A stretch of DNA of 64,000 nucleotides, from positions 1 to 64,000 of the forward strand of contig NZ_JACYXI010000003.1 in NCBI RefSeq assembly GCF_014842915.1. Reading direction: 5' to 3'. Under the pieces are notes generated by a model. The model did not search any database, was not told the origin of the DNA, and saw nothing but the letters and a program-made list of their open reading frames with translations. The DNA comes from Roseibium litorale (GTDB lineage: Bacteria > Pseudomonadota > Alphaproteobacteria > Rhizobiales > Stappiaceae). The position numbers and the translations under genes are program-made. This document shows, piece by piece, positions 24,857 through 33,451 of this stretch. Each line of letters starts with the position of its first letter. Positions within the stretch are counted from its first letter, which is position 1.

Positions 24857-26316
24857 CCCAGGTCCTCCAGAACCTTCCGGACGCCATCGGCCTTCAGCAG
24901 GATATAGGAGGCTTCAAGGTCGAGACGGATCTGCGAGGCAAGCTTTGCGTCGAAGATCTGATCGACGGACAGAAGCGCAGCGACCTTTTCGCCCGGCGTC
25001 TGAGCTGCGTCGGAAAGTTCCTTCAGCTTGGCTGCCAACGGATCTCGGACGTCGATCGGATTGCCGTTCAGGTCGACGCCACCGACATAGATCATCCAGG
25101 CGGCAATTGCCGTTCCAAGGCCAGGGCAGCTACGGCCAGCTGCCAGATTGTCCCGGACGGTGCCGAGGATGCGCTGGGGCAGCTTCTGGCTGCCGTCCAT
25201 GGCAATCTGCCAGGTCCGGTGCCGTATCGACGGGTTTGCGTAGCGCTCGAACAGAGCGTCCGCATAGGCGGTCAGGTCCACGCCTTCCGGCGGGGTGAAG
25301 GACGGGATGATCTCACGGCGCCACAGGGCCTTCACGAAATCCGCAAGGATCGGGTCAGCCACGGTTTCCGAAATAGTTTCGTAGCCGGCCAGATAGCCGA
25401 GATAAGCGAGGGACGAGTGGGTGCCGTTGAGCATCCGGAGTTTCATGTGCTCATAGGCGGTCACGTTGGAGACCATCTGAACGCCGACGGCACCGAGATC
25501 CGGACGGGCGTCCTTGCCATAGGCTTCGACGAATTCGTCTTCGACAACCCACTGGCGGAAGGGTTCGTGCAGAACCGGAGCTGCATCCTTGAAGCCGGTC
25601 TTTGCGGCCAGAGCTTCAATGTCCTCGGGCTTGGTGGCTGGAACGATCCGGTCGACCATGGTTGCCGGGAAGCGGCCATCGGCCTCGATCCAGCTTGCAA
25701 GGTCCGGGTCGATCAGGCCTGCGAGTTCCAGAACGATACCCTTCACGAGACGGCCGTTTTCTGGCAGGTTGTCGCAAGTCAGCACGGTGAACGGCGGCAG
25801 ACCGGCAGCCTTCCGGCGTTGCAAGGCGCGAACCAGGAAGCCAGGCGCGGAAACCGGCAGCTCGTTCTCCAGGTCCTTGAGGATGTCCGGGTGCTGGCGG
25901 TTCAGACGGCCGGTCGCCGGGTCATGGCAATAGCCTTTTTCCGTCACGGTCAGGCTGACGATACGGATGTTTTCACCCGACATCACAGACAGAACAGCAT
26001 CGGGATCTTCACGGGCAACCAGAACGCCAGTGATGATCTCGACCTGCCTCAGGGTCTCGCCCTTCGGGCCGAGTTCCTGTGCCGTATAGACGAATTCCTG
26101 CGGAGCCAGCTGGTCGCGCATGGTCGGGCTTTGCAGGCTGACGCCGACAATGCCCCAGTCGCCACCGGACTTTTCCATGGCTTCTTCGATATAGACCGCG
26201 CCATGGGCACGGAAGAACGCGCCCAGACCCAGATGGACGATGCCTGCCTTTGGGGCAGGGCCCTTCTTGCGGGTCAGGCTGGGAAGATCAGCGGGCAAGC
26301 CAGCCTCCATCAACAT
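24853..26316 (-). CDS. uxuB: Mannitol dehydrogenase-family uronate reductase (fructuronate reductase type)
   Basis: 487 residues, a polyol-specific long-chain dehydrogenase. The N-terminal nucleotide-binding segment is HLGLGAFFRAHGAVYIEEAM. The catalytic lysine region is MKLRMLNGTHSSLAYLG, and TCDNLPENGRLVKGIVLE and TMVDRIVPAT are conserved for the family. It reduces fructuronate to mannonate with NADH. No separate tagaturonate reductase (uxaB) is in the operon, although uxaA (altronate dehydratase) is. This enzyme may therefore serve both keto-uronates, or uxaB may be elsewhere. The start ATG at 26316 lies 29 bp inside the 3' end of kduD; an ATG at 26310 is an alternative. Confidence 0.9.
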   Translation of the reverse strand: MLMEAGLPADLPSLTRKKGPAPKAGIVHLGLGAFFRAHGAVYIEEAMEKSGGDWGIVGVSLQSPTMRDQLAPQEFVYTAQELGPKGETLRQVEIITGVLVAREDPDAVLSVMSGENIRIVSLTVTEKGYCHDPATGRLNRQHPDILKDLENELPVSAPGFLVRALQRRKAAGLPPFTVLTCDNLPENGRLVKGIVLELAGLIDPDLASWIEADGRFPATMVDRIVPATKPEDIEALAAKTGFKDAAPVLHEPFRQWVVEDEFVEAYGKDARPDLGAVGVQMVSNVTAYEHMKLRMLNGTHSSLAYLGYLAGYETISETVADPILADFVKALWRREIIPSFTPPEGVDLTAYADALFERYANPSIRHRTWQIAMDGSQKLPQRILGTVRDNLAAGRSCPGLGTAIAAWMIYVGGVDLNGNPIDVRDPLAAKLKELSDAAQTPGEKVAALLSVDQIFDAKLASQIRLDLEASYILLKADGVRKVLEDLG

Positions 26317-27016
26317 TCAGGATCGCGCCGTGGATGTACCGGGCAGCCGGAGACGACAGGAACACAGCTGCCTCGCCAATGTCGCTTGCCTCACCCCAGC
26401 GGCCAGCCGGAATGCGGTCCAGAATGGCCTTGTTGCGATCCGGATCGTTGCGCAGGGCTTCGGTATTGTTGGTCGTGATGTAGCCCGGAGCAATGGCATT
26501 CACATTGATGCCCTTTGCCGCCCACTCGTTCGCAAGCAGCTTGGTCAGACCGGCAACGCCATGCTTGGAGGCGGTGTAGGATGGCACGCGGATGCCACCT
26601 TGGAACGACAGCAGCGACGCGATGTTGACCACTGCGCCATTGCCGCCACGGGCCAGCACGGCCTTGCCGAATGCCTGGCAAGTGAAGAACAGGGCCTTCA
26701 GGTTGACGTCCATGACGTCGTCCCAGTCAGCTTCCGAGAAGTCGACCGCATCTGCACGGCGGATGATGCCGGCGTTGTTGACCAAAATGTCGACATGCTC
26801 GTCGTTGAACACGTCGCGGGCCGCCATCGGATCGGAAAAGTCGAGGCTGATGGCCTTGCCGTTCTTGATCTGGGCGAGGGTTTCGTCACAGTCGCGGCGG
26901 GCGGCGCAGAGAACCTCTGCACCGGCCGCTCCCATGGCGATGGCGATGGCCTGGCCAATGCCGGTGTTGGCACCGGTGACCAGGGCACGTTTACCTTCCA
27001 GGGAGAAAGGGTTCAC
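26288..27016 (-). CDS. kduD: 2-dehydro-3-deoxy-D-gluconate 5-dehydrogenase
   Basis: 242-residue short-chain dehydrogenase. The cofactor motif is TGANTGIGQA (~14-23), followed by NNAG (~80-83) and the catalytic Ser134, Tyr147 and Lys151 (YTASK). It reduces 2,5-diketo-3-deoxygluconate to 2-keto-3-deoxygluconate, the last step for unsaturated uronates released by pectin or alginate-type lyases. The identity is supported by immediate linkage to kduI (4-bp overlap at its start) and by the KduD-like MNPFSLEGKRALVTGANTGI opening. The C-terminal VDGGWLAR ending is also family-typical. Confidence 0.94.
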   Translation of the reverse strand: MNPFSLEGKRALVTGANTGIGQAIAIAMGAAGAEVLCAARRDCDETLAQIKNGKAISLDFSDPMAARDVFNDEHVDILVNNAGIIRRADAVDFSEADWDDVMDVNLKALFFTCQAFGKAVLARGGNGAVVNIASLLSFQGGIRVPSYTASKHGVAGLTKLLANEWAAKGINVNAIAPGYITTNNTEALRNDPDRNKAILDRIPAGRWGEASDIGEAAVFLSSPAARYIHGAILNVDGGWLAR

Positions 27017-27837
27017 CGCAGGTCCTCCATTGCAACCATTTCAACGTCCTTGTAGTCGACGTTGTCGCCAGCCATTGCCCAAATGAAGGTGTAGCTGCCG
27101 GTGCCTGCACCGCAGTGGATGGACCACGGCGGGGATACGACGACCTCTTCGTTCTTCATGACCAGGTGGCGGGTCTCATCCGGGCGGCCCATGAAGTGGA
27201 ACACGCGTGAATTCGCGTCCATGTCGAAGTAGCAATAGGCTTCCATGCGGCGGTCATGCAGGTGGGCCGGCATGGTGTTCCAGACCGAGCCACCGTGGAA
27301 CTGGGTATAGCCCACAACCAGCTGGCAGGATTCCATGACTTCCGGATGGACGAACTGGTAGATCGTGCGGTCGTTGGCGGTCTCTGCAGACCCGGTGCGG
27401 AAGCTCTTGGCGTCTTCGATGCGGATCAGGCGGGCCGGAAGAGCCTTATGAGCCGGTGCGGAGGTGATGTAGAAGCGGCCTTCACCGGAGAAGGTCACTG
27501 CGCCTGCGCCCAGCGGGATGTAGAGCACGTCGCCACGGTTCATCGGATAGGTTTCACCACCGGCGGAAACGGAACCGGCTGCACCGATGTTGACGACGGC
27601 CATTTCGCGGCGGTCGAGAATGCTCTTGGTGCCGCATTCCTTGACTTCGTCCAGGACCAGATCCTTGCCGGCCGGCACGGCGCCGCCGACGATCATGCGG
27701 TCGTAATGGGTGTAGGTCAGCCGGATTTCACCATCGGCGAACAGGCCGCCAACATGGAAATGCGCGCGCAGGCCGTCGGTGTCGAGCGTCTTTGCAGTCG
27801 CCGGATCGATGGCGTGGCGGGTTTCGACTGTAAGCAT
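27013..27837 (-). CDS. kduI: 5-dehydro-4-deoxy-D-glucuronate isomerase
   Basis: 274 residues, a bicupin that isomerises 5-keto-4-deoxyuronate to 2,5-diketo-3-deoxygluconate. The zinc ligands expected for KduI are all present: His192, His194, Glu199 (MPAHLHDRRMEAYCYF) and His241 (WSIHCGAG). The N-terminal block FHVGGLFADGEIRLTYTHYDR is diagnostic of the family. It sits between kdgF and kduD, overlapping the latter by 4 bp. AAGGA precedes the ATG. Confidence 0.97.
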   Translation of the reverse strand: MLTVETRHAIDPATAKTLDTDGLRAHFHVGGLFADGEIRLTYTHYDRMIVGGAVPAGKDLVLDEVKECGTKSILDRREMAVVNIGAAGSVSAGGETYPMNRGDVLYIPLGAGAVTFSGEGRFYITSAPAHKALPARLIRIEDAKSFRTGSAETANDRTIYQFVHPEVMESCQLVVGYTQFHGGSVWNTMPAHLHDRRMEAYCYFDMDANSRVFHFMGRPDETRHLVMKNEEVVVSPPWSIHCGAGTGSYTFIWAMAGDNVDYKDVEMVAMEDLR

Positions 27838-27874
27838 AACTAAGTCCTTTGCTTGGGAGGAGGGACGTTAATTG

Positions 27875-28192
27875 TTAGAGAAAATCGTCACGCCGGGGCG
27901 TGAAGGTGTCGATCAGGGTGCCAGGTTCCAGGCAGGTGCAGCCATGAACGGCCATAGAGGGGATCACAAAGCTGTCGCCGGGGCCGACCTGCAGCTCTTC
28001 ACCGTCAACGGTGAAGACGAAGCGGCCGGACTCGACATAGGTCGACTGGACATGCGGATGGTTGTGCAGCTTGCCCTGCGCGCCTTCTTCCTGGAAGCGG
28101 AACGCGACGACCATCAGCTCCGGGCTGTCGGACAGAACCTGGCGTTTGACGCCAGGATCCGCGGGTACTTCTGGAAAGGTCTTGACCAGCAT
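27875..28192 (-). CDS. kdgF: Single-domain cupin, KdgF-type unsaturated uronate opening protein
   Basis: 105-residue single cupin. Metal-binding residues are His43, His45, Gln49 (KLHNHPHVQSTYVESG) and His83 (MAVHGCTC), the arrangement of KdgF. KdgF proteins speed conversion of 4,5-unsaturated galacturonate/guluronate to the linear ketouronate that KduI uses. The position directly before kduI and kduD fits that step exactly. The upstream dctM stop is 10 nt away. A generic cupin cannot be excluded by sequence alone, but the context is strong. Confidence 0.85.
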   Translation of the reverse strand: MLVKTFPEVPADPGVKRQVLSDSPELMVVAFRFQEEGAQGKLHNHPHVQSTYVESGRFVFTVDGEELQVGPGDSFVIPSMAVHGCTCLEPGTLIDTFTPRRDDFL

Positions 28193-28202
28193 CTGGGTCT
28201 CC

Positions 28203-29483
28203 TTAGTGGAACATGGATGGAAGCCAGAGCGACAGGAACGGTATGTAGGTTACCAGCATGAGTGTCGCAAAGGCTGCGGCGTAGAAGGGCCAGATGGTCC
28301 GGATGGCTTCCCAGACTGAAATCCGGCCAACGGCACAGCCGACGAAAAGCACCGTGCCGACGGGTGGGGTGCAAAGGCCGATGCCGAGATTAAGAACCAG
28401 AATGACGCCGAAATGGATCGGGTCGATCCCGAAGGCAGCCGCCACTGGCAGGAAGATGGGCGTGGTAATCACGATCAGGGGGGACATATCCATGAACGTT
28501 CCCAGGACCAAGAGCACCACGTTGATCAGCAGCAGGATGACAATCGGATTGGACGAGACTTCACGCATGAAGTTGACCAGTTCGGCCGGGATGCGCAGGA
28601 AGGCCAGAAGCCAGCCGAAGGACGCTGCACAGCCGATGACCAGAAGAACCATCGCCGTGGTACGCACCGCTGCCTTCGTTGCTTCCAGGAAGTCACGCCA
28701 GTTCATGGTGCGATAGGCAAGGGTCGTGACGCCGAGCGCGTAGACCGCCGCGATGCAGGAGCTTTCCGAAGCAGTGAAAATGCCCGAACGCACGCCGCCG
28801 AAGATGATGGCGATCAGCAGGATGCCCGGAATCGCGTTGATGAAGAGATTGCCGAGAGCGCCCCAGCCGGGGAAGATTTCCGTCGGATAGTTGCGCTTCT
28901 TCGCCACCAGCCAGGCTGCGACCATCAGCGAAATCGCCAGGATGATGCCCGGAATGATGCCTGCGGTGAACAGATCCGCGATGGACAGGCGCCCACCGGC
29001 GGAAATGGAATAAATGATCATGTTGTGCGAGGGTGGGATCATCAGGGCGATGATCGAGGACACAACGGTCACGTTGACGCCGTAGGAGACGTCATAGCCC
29101 TTTTCCTTCATCTGCGGGATCATGAGGCCGCCGATGGCGGTCGCGTCCGCTGCCGCAGAACCGGAAATGCCGCCGAACATGAGGGACGCGGTGATGTTCA
29201 CCTGTCCGAGGCCGCCCCGCATATGCCCGACCAGGGCGCCTGCGAGAGCCACGAGGCGCCGGGCGATGTCGCCGCGCACCATCAGTTCACCGGCAAAGAT
29301 GAAGAAGGGAATGGCCATCAGGGCGAAGACTGACACGCCCGAGTTCAGGCGCTGAAAGACCACGACGGGCGGAAGCCCGAGATAGACGACGGTGGCTAGA
29401 GACGACGCGCCGAGGCAGAAGGCCACGGGCGTGCCGATCAGAAGAAGGAACACGAAAGTTCCGAAGAGAACCCAGACTTCCAT
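28203..29483 (-). CDS. dctM: TRAP transporter large permease subunit (DctM)
   Basis: 426 residues from ATG 29483 (MEVWVLFGTFVFLLLIGTP). The in-frame codons back to 29552 lie inside dctQ. It is a highly hydrophobic protein with about a dozen membrane segments. DctM motifs include FFIFAGELMVRGDIARRLV, MFGGISGSAAADATAIGG, PPSHNMIIYSISAGG and LNLGIGLCTPPVGTVLFVG. It uses the Na+ gradient, with DctQ, to import an organic anion delivered by DctP. The 1-nt gap to dctQ indicates coupling. The operon points to a uronate (galacturonate/glucuronate or the unsaturated forms) as substrate. Confidence 0.95.
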   Translation of the reverse strand: MEVWVLFGTFVFLLLIGTPVAFCLGASSLATVVYLGLPPVVVFQRLNSGVSVFALMAIPFFIFAGELMVRGDIARRLVALAGALVGHMRGGLGQVNITASLMFGGISGSAAADATAIGGLMIPQMKEKGYDVSYGVNVTVVSSIIALMIPPSHNMIIYSISAGGRLSIADLFTAGIIPGIILAISLMVAAWLVAKKRNYPTEIFPGWGALGNLFINAIPGILLIAIIFGGVRSGIFTASESSCIAAVYALGVTTLAYRTMNWRDFLEATKAAVRTTAMVLLVIGCAASFGWLLAFLRIPAELVNFMREVSSNPIVILLLINVVLLVLGTFMDMSPLIVITTPIFLPVAAAFGIDPIHFGVILVLNLGIGLCTPPVGTVLFVGCAVGRISVWEAIRTIWPFYAAAFATLMLVTYIPFLSLWLPSMFH

Positions 29484-29484
29484 A

Positions 29485-30003
29485 TCATTCCTCCACAACG
29501 TCGCCGAAGCGGGACGTCGGCAAGCCGGCCGCGCGGCGGGCCAGGCGTTCAAGCGAGAACAGCATCACGAGAGCGCCTCCGCCGACCAGCGGCAGGAAGT
29601 CGAAGGCTCCGGAAATACCAAGGGAAGGAAGGGTGACGTCCCAGGCCGAGAGCATAAGCTGTCCGCCATACCAGAACATGCCGAAGCCGAAGGCCGTGAC
29701 GATGACATCGGAAATGCTGAACAGCCAGTTCTTAGCGCTTTCGGGCAGAAAATAGAGCAGGACATCAAAGCTGAGGTGATAGCCTTCGCGGATACCGACA
29801 GACGCGCCCAGAAAAATAAACCACCCCATCAGGATCACGGCGGCGGGCTCACTCCAGACGAGTGAGCTGTTCAGCACGTAACGCATGAAGACCTGTGCCG
29901 AAATGAAGACGGTCATCAGGATCAGGCCGGCACAGGCCAGCAAAAGAGCAACTCTCGCAACCAGGGACATCCCTATTGCGATTTTCTCCATCAAGTTCTG
30001 CAC
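29485..30003 (-). CDS. dctQ: TRAP transporter small permease subunit (DctQ)
   Basis: 172 residues with four membrane helices and the DctQ motifs QVFMRYVLNSSLVWSEP and EGYHLSFDVLL. A GTG at 30003 preceded by GGGGGAG at 4-5 nt is preferred over the ATG four codons later, which has no well-placed site. It is the accessory membrane subunit for DctM. A small stem-loop separates it from the upstream dctP. Confidence 0.9.
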   Translation of the reverse strand: MQNLMEKIAIGMSLVARVALLLACAGLILMTVFISAQVFMRYVLNSSLVWSEPAAVILMGWFIFLGASVGIREGYHLSFDVLLYFLPESAKNWLFSISDVIVTAFGFGMFWYGGQLMLSAWDVTLPSLGISGAFDFLPLVGGGALVMLFSLERLARRAAGLPTSRFGDVVEE

Positions 30004-30026
30004 GTTTCTCCCCCCACGAAGGGTCC

Positions 30027-30044
30027 ATGGCGGAAGGCCGCCAT
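30027..30044 (-). terminator. Stem-loop between dctP and dctQ
   Basis: A 7-bp stem ATGGCGG / CCGCCAT with a 4-nt loop lies 17 nt after the dctP stop in minus reading and has no T-run. It likely raises dctP transcript level relative to the permease genes. Confidence 0.5.
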
Positions 30045-30061
30045 AGACCGGGTAAACTCTA

Positions 30062-31042
30062 TCAGTCGGTTGCGCGGATGCGCTTTACGAGGTCCTTGAG
30101 CTTGTCCGACGTGACATGCTTCTCATAGACACTGTCCATAGCTGCCATGAATGGAGCCTTGTCGATGTCTGTGATAACTTCCACACCAGCGGCGCGGACT
30201 TTTTCCTCGGAGGCTTTTTCACGGGCCGCCCACAGATCACGCATGACCGGAACGGAGTCCTTGGCTGCCTGACGGACTGCTGCCTGGTCTTCCGGAGACA
30301 GCTGGTCCCAGCTCACCTTGGACATGACGAAGATTTCCGGAACGATCAGGTGTTCGTCGAGCGTGTAGTAGCCCGCGACTTCATAGTGGCCGGAGGACTC
30401 AAAGGACGGCCAGTTGTTTTCAGCCCCGTCGATAACGCCGGTCTGGATGGCTGAATACACTTCGCCATAAGGCATCGGGGTGGCGTTCGCACCAAGGGCC
30501 GTCATCATGTCGACGAAGATGTCGGACTGCATGACACGGACCTTCATGCCCTTCAGGTCATCAATCGACTTGATCGGCTTGACCTTGTTGTAGAAGCTGC
30601 GCGAGCCGCCATCATAGAAGGCCAGACCGACATATCCATGAGGCTCGAAGGCCTTGAGGATCTCGTCACCAACCGGACCATCCATCACTTTGTGCATGTG
30701 CTCGGTGTTCTTGAAGATATAAGGCAGCGAAACGACCTTGGTCTCTTCGATCAGGTTGTTGAACGGGCCCATTGATACGCGGTTCAGGTCGATCACACCG
30801 AACTTGGTCTGCTCGATGGTGTCCTTTTCCTGACCGAGCTGCGCGGAATGGAAAACTTCAACGCAAAGACGGCCGCCGGTGCGTTCTTCCAGAAGCTTGC
30901 CCATCTGCTTGACAGCTTCGACCGTCGGGTAACCATCCGGATGCGTGTCCGAAGACTTCAATGTAACTTCGCAAGCTGCCGCCGAGGTGGCAATTGCAGC
31001 GCTGGCGAGCAGCGCTGCAGCAAAGGATTTCAAGTAGGACAT
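30062..31042 (-). CDS. dctP: TRAP transporter solute-binding protein (DctP), uronate type
   Basis: 326 residues from ATG 31042, with GGGAGGAGA 5 nt upstream. The first ~24 residues ([20 protein letters not shown]) form a signal peptide, so the protein is periplasmic. DctP landmarks follow: [38 protein letters not shown], the substrate-clamping Arg in [15 protein letters not shown], and [23 protein letters not shown] in two adjacent blocks. It sits between uxaC and the permease genes inside a uronate operon, so hexuronate or unsaturated hexuronate is the probable ligand. The specificity itself is inferred. Confidence 0.93.
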   Translation of the reverse strand: MSYLKSFAAALLASAAIATSAAACEVTLKSSDTHPDGYPTVEAVKQMGKLLEERTGGRLCVEVFHSAQLGQEKDTIEQTKFGVIDLNRVSMGPFNNLIEETKVVSLPYIFKNTEHMHKVMDGPVGDEILKAFEPHGYVGLAFYDGGSRSFYNKVKPIKSIDDLKGMKVRVMQSDIFVDMMTALGANATPMPYGEVYSAIQTGVIDGAENNWPSFESSGHYEVAGYYTLDEHLIVPEIFVMSKVSWDQLSPEDQAAVRQAAKDSVPVMRDLWAAREKASEEKVRAAGVEVITDIDKAPFMAAMDSVYEKHVTSDKLKDLVKRIRATD

Positions 31043-31068
31043 GGATTCTCCTCCCAAATGATGGCTCG

Positions 31069-32478
31069 TCAGAGCCGGTAGGCCTGCTTGGCAAGCCGGT
31101 ATCCGAGGTCATGCGCGACCTCGAAAGCCTCATCCTCCGCCAACCGGCCGGTTACGACCAGATGGGCGAGATAAGCACAGTCCACACGGCGGGCCACATC
31201 GTGGCGGGCCGGAATGGAGCAGAAGGCGCGGGTGTCATCGTTGAACCCGACCGTGTTGTAGAAGCCTGCGGTTTCCGTTGTGGCTTCACGGAACCGGCGC
31301 ATCCCTTCCGGACTGTCGAAGAACCACCATGCCGGGCCCAGCTTCAGCGCCGGATAGACACCAGCCAGCGGCGCCAGCTCGCGCGAGTATGAGGTTTCAT
31401 CAAGCGTGAAGGCGATGACAGACAGGTTCTTTTCCATGCCGACGGCATCGAGCAGCGGCCGCAGGGCGCGGACGTAGTCGGTGCGGCTAGGAATGTCGAA
31501 GCCCTTGTCGCGGCCGAAGGTCTTCATGACCGGGCCGGAATGGTTGCGGAAGCTGCCCGGATGGATCTGGAGCACCAGATCATCCTCAAGGCTCATGCGG
31601 GCCATTTCCGTCAGCATGTGGCCCCGGAATGCATCTGCCTCCTCCGCAGTGCATGTGCCCTTGAGGGCTTTCTGGAACAGGGCTTCCGCTTCTGCCTGAG
31701 GCAGGTTTTCCGTGCGGGCCGTTGCGTGGCCATGATCGGAAGACGTTGCACCGAATTCCTTGAAATAGGCGCGGCGGTTCCGGTGGGCTGCGAGATAGCC
31801 GGCCCAGGTGGTGGCATCTTCGCCAGCAAGTTCACCGAACTTCTCGACGTTTTCAGCAAAGCCGTCGAATTCCGGATCGACCACTGAGTCCGGACGGTAG
31901 GCGGTGATGACTTTGCCGGACCAGCCGCTTTCGCGGATCATGCGGTGCCACTTCAGGTCATCCAGAGCGGATTCCGTGGTGGCGATGGCTTCGATCTTGA
32001 ACCGTTCGAACAGGGCGCGCGGCCGGAAGTCCGGCCGGGTCAGGCAGTCAGCGATGTGATCATAGGCCTCGTCGGCGGTTTCCGCGTTCAGGCGCTTGGT
32101 CCAGCCGAAAACGGTTTCGAACGAATGATCCAGCCACATGCGGGACGGGGTAGCGCGGAACAGATGATAGTTTGAAGCGAAGAGCTTCCAAATCTTGCGG
32201 CCATCGGTCTCGGTCCAGCCACCGTCAATGCGCGGCACGCCGAGGCTTTCCAGCGCGATGCCCTGTGAGCAGAGCATGCGGAAAACGTAGTGGTCCGGAG
32301 TGATGAAAAGCTGAGCCGGATCCGGGAAGGCTTCGTTCTCCGCAAACCAGCGGGGATCGGTGTGTCCATGAGGGCTGATAATCGGCAAATCCGCAATCGT
32401 TGCGTAGAGCGAACGTGCGATTTCGCGTGTGCGGGTATCTGCCGGAAACAGTCTGTCCGGGTCCAGCTGGGACGCCAT
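31069..32478 (-). CDS. uxaC: Glucuronate/galacturonate isomerase
   Basis: 469 residues, the UxaC length. It isomerises D-glucuronate to D-fructuronate and D-galacturonate to D-tagaturonate. It belongs to the amidohydrolase-like barrel family. Recognisable segments are [37 protein letters not shown] with the metal-binding H-x-[12 protein letters not shown]-like [11 protein letters not shown], and [11 protein letters not shown]. It is the first gene of the long minus-strand operon, with its promoter in the region shared with the divergent GntR gene. GGGAAG precedes the ATG weakly. Confidence 0.96.
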   Translation of the reverse strand: MASQLDPDRLFPADTRTREIARSLYATIADLPIISPHGHTDPRWFAENEAFPDPAQLFITPDHYVFRMLCSQGIALESLGVPRIDGGWTETDGRKIWKLFASNYHLFRATPSRMWLDHSFETVFGWTKRLNAETADEAYDHIADCLTRPDFRPRALFERFKIEAIATTESALDDLKWHRMIRESGWSGKVITAYRPDSVVDPEFDGFAENVEKFGELAGEDATTWAGYLAAHRNRRAYFKEFGATSSDHGHATARTENLPQAEAEALFQKALKGTCTAEEADAFRGHMLTEMARMSLEDDLVLQIHPGSFRNHSGPVMKTFGRDKGFDIPSRTDYVRALRPLLDAVGMEKNLSVIAFTLDETSYSRELAPLAGVYPALKLGPAWWFFDSPEGMRRFREATTETAGFYNTVGFNDDTRAFCSIPARHDVARRVDCAYLAHLVVTGRLAEDEAFEVAHDLGYRLAKQAYRL

Positions 32479-32535
32479 TTTCTTCCCTCAATCAATGTCT
32501 TGATGGTTTGCAGAACTTGCATTCTCTATCGCTTC

Positions 32536-32545
32536 TAGTATACTA
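32536..32545. promoter_or_regulatory. TAGTATACTA palindrome in the uxaC / gntR divergent region
   Basis: A perfect 10-bp palindrome centred on GTATAC lies 57 nt upstream of uxaC and about 200 nt upstream of the GntR gene. GTATAC-centred palindromes are typical of FCD-type GntR operators such as those of uronate regulators. The adjacent GntR product is the obvious candidate binder, controlling both directions. Confidence 0.5.
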
Positions 32546-32743
32546 ATATGCCAGATGATGTCAAATCAGACTTTAGGGCGATAGTCTCCGGAAAGGCTCA
32601 AATCACACTCCCTTTTGTGCGGGGTCGTGACTGGGCCGGGAAGGGTTCCGGTGGAGTCCCGAGGCTGATTGGCAGGAAGAAAAACAAGCACGGCTACAAT
32701 CCGGAAACCGGATGCGCCGGGATGTGAATGGGATGGAGAGGCC

Positions 32744-33451
32744 ATGTTGGAGAAGGGGCCGTTGAAGGCACTTGAGCCGTTGCAGAGGCAATCTGTCGCC
32801 GACACTGTGTTCGAGACGCTTTACCGGCAGATCCTGTCCCTGGACTTGCCCCCTGCGACCAAGATGTCCGAGGCGGAAGTCGCCAAGGCGCTGGGCGTGT
32901 CGCGGCAGCCTGTGCGCGATGCTTTCTACCGGCTTTCCAAGCTGGGTTTTCTTCTCATCCGGCCCCAGCGGGCAACTACCGTGACGCAGATCTCTGAGAG
33001 CGCGGTCTACCAGGCCCGGTTTGTGCGCAATGCCATTGAGGTTCAGACCGTTCAGGTGGCCTGCGACACGCTGACCTCTACTGATCTCGCCGCTCTCGAC
33101 GGTATCATGAACCGCCAGAAACAGGCGGTCGAGGAATTGGATCCCGAGACCTTTCACCGATATGACGACCTGTTTCATAAGGAAATCTGTGAACGGTCCG
33201 GACTGGAATTTGCCTGGGATATCATCCGCGAGAACAAGGCGCACATGGACCGTGTCCGGTTTCTCTCTCTGTCCTTTGCATCACGGGATGCGTTCGAGGA
33301 TCACATCAAGGTCCTGGACGCGCTGAAGTCCCGTGAAAAGACCCGTGCGGTCGAGGCCATGACGCGGCATCTCGCCCGCATCAAGGAACAGTTGCCGCGC
33401 ATCCGCCGCAACTACGAAGAGTTTTTCGTAAACGAGGCTTCCAGTGACTAA
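32744..33451 (+). CDS. GntR-family regulator (FCD subfamily), probable uronate regulon repressor
   Basis: 235 residues from ATG 32744, with GGAGAGG just upstream; a longer in-frame form from 32669 is less likely. The winged helix spans ~18-82 (core EAEVAKALGVSRQPVRDAFYRLSKLG). The FCD effector domain follows with YDDLFHKEICERSG and the His-rich end AVEAMTRHLARIKEQL. It is divergent from the ten-gene uronate operon and overlaps kdgK, so its effector is probably a uronate intermediate such as KDG, fructuronate or tagaturonate. It resembles UxuR/ExuR by family and context, but the exact identity is not claimed. Confidence 0.9.
   Translation: MLEKGPLKALEPLQRQSVADTVFETLYRQILSLDLPPATKMSEAEVAKALGVSRQPVRDAFYRLSKLGFLLIRPQRATTVTQISESAVYQARFVRNAIEVQTVQVACDTLTSTDLAALDGIMNRQKQAVEELDPETFHRYDDLFHKEICERSGLEFAWDIIRENKAHMDRVRFLSLSFASRDAFEDHIKVLDALKSREKTRAVEAMTRHLARIKEQLPRIRRNYEEFFVNEASSD

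Noticed and set aside
24784-26478. Plus-strand open frame of 564 codons opposite uxuB
   Set aside because: Low-complexity translation without motifs; uxuB on the other strand accounts for the region.
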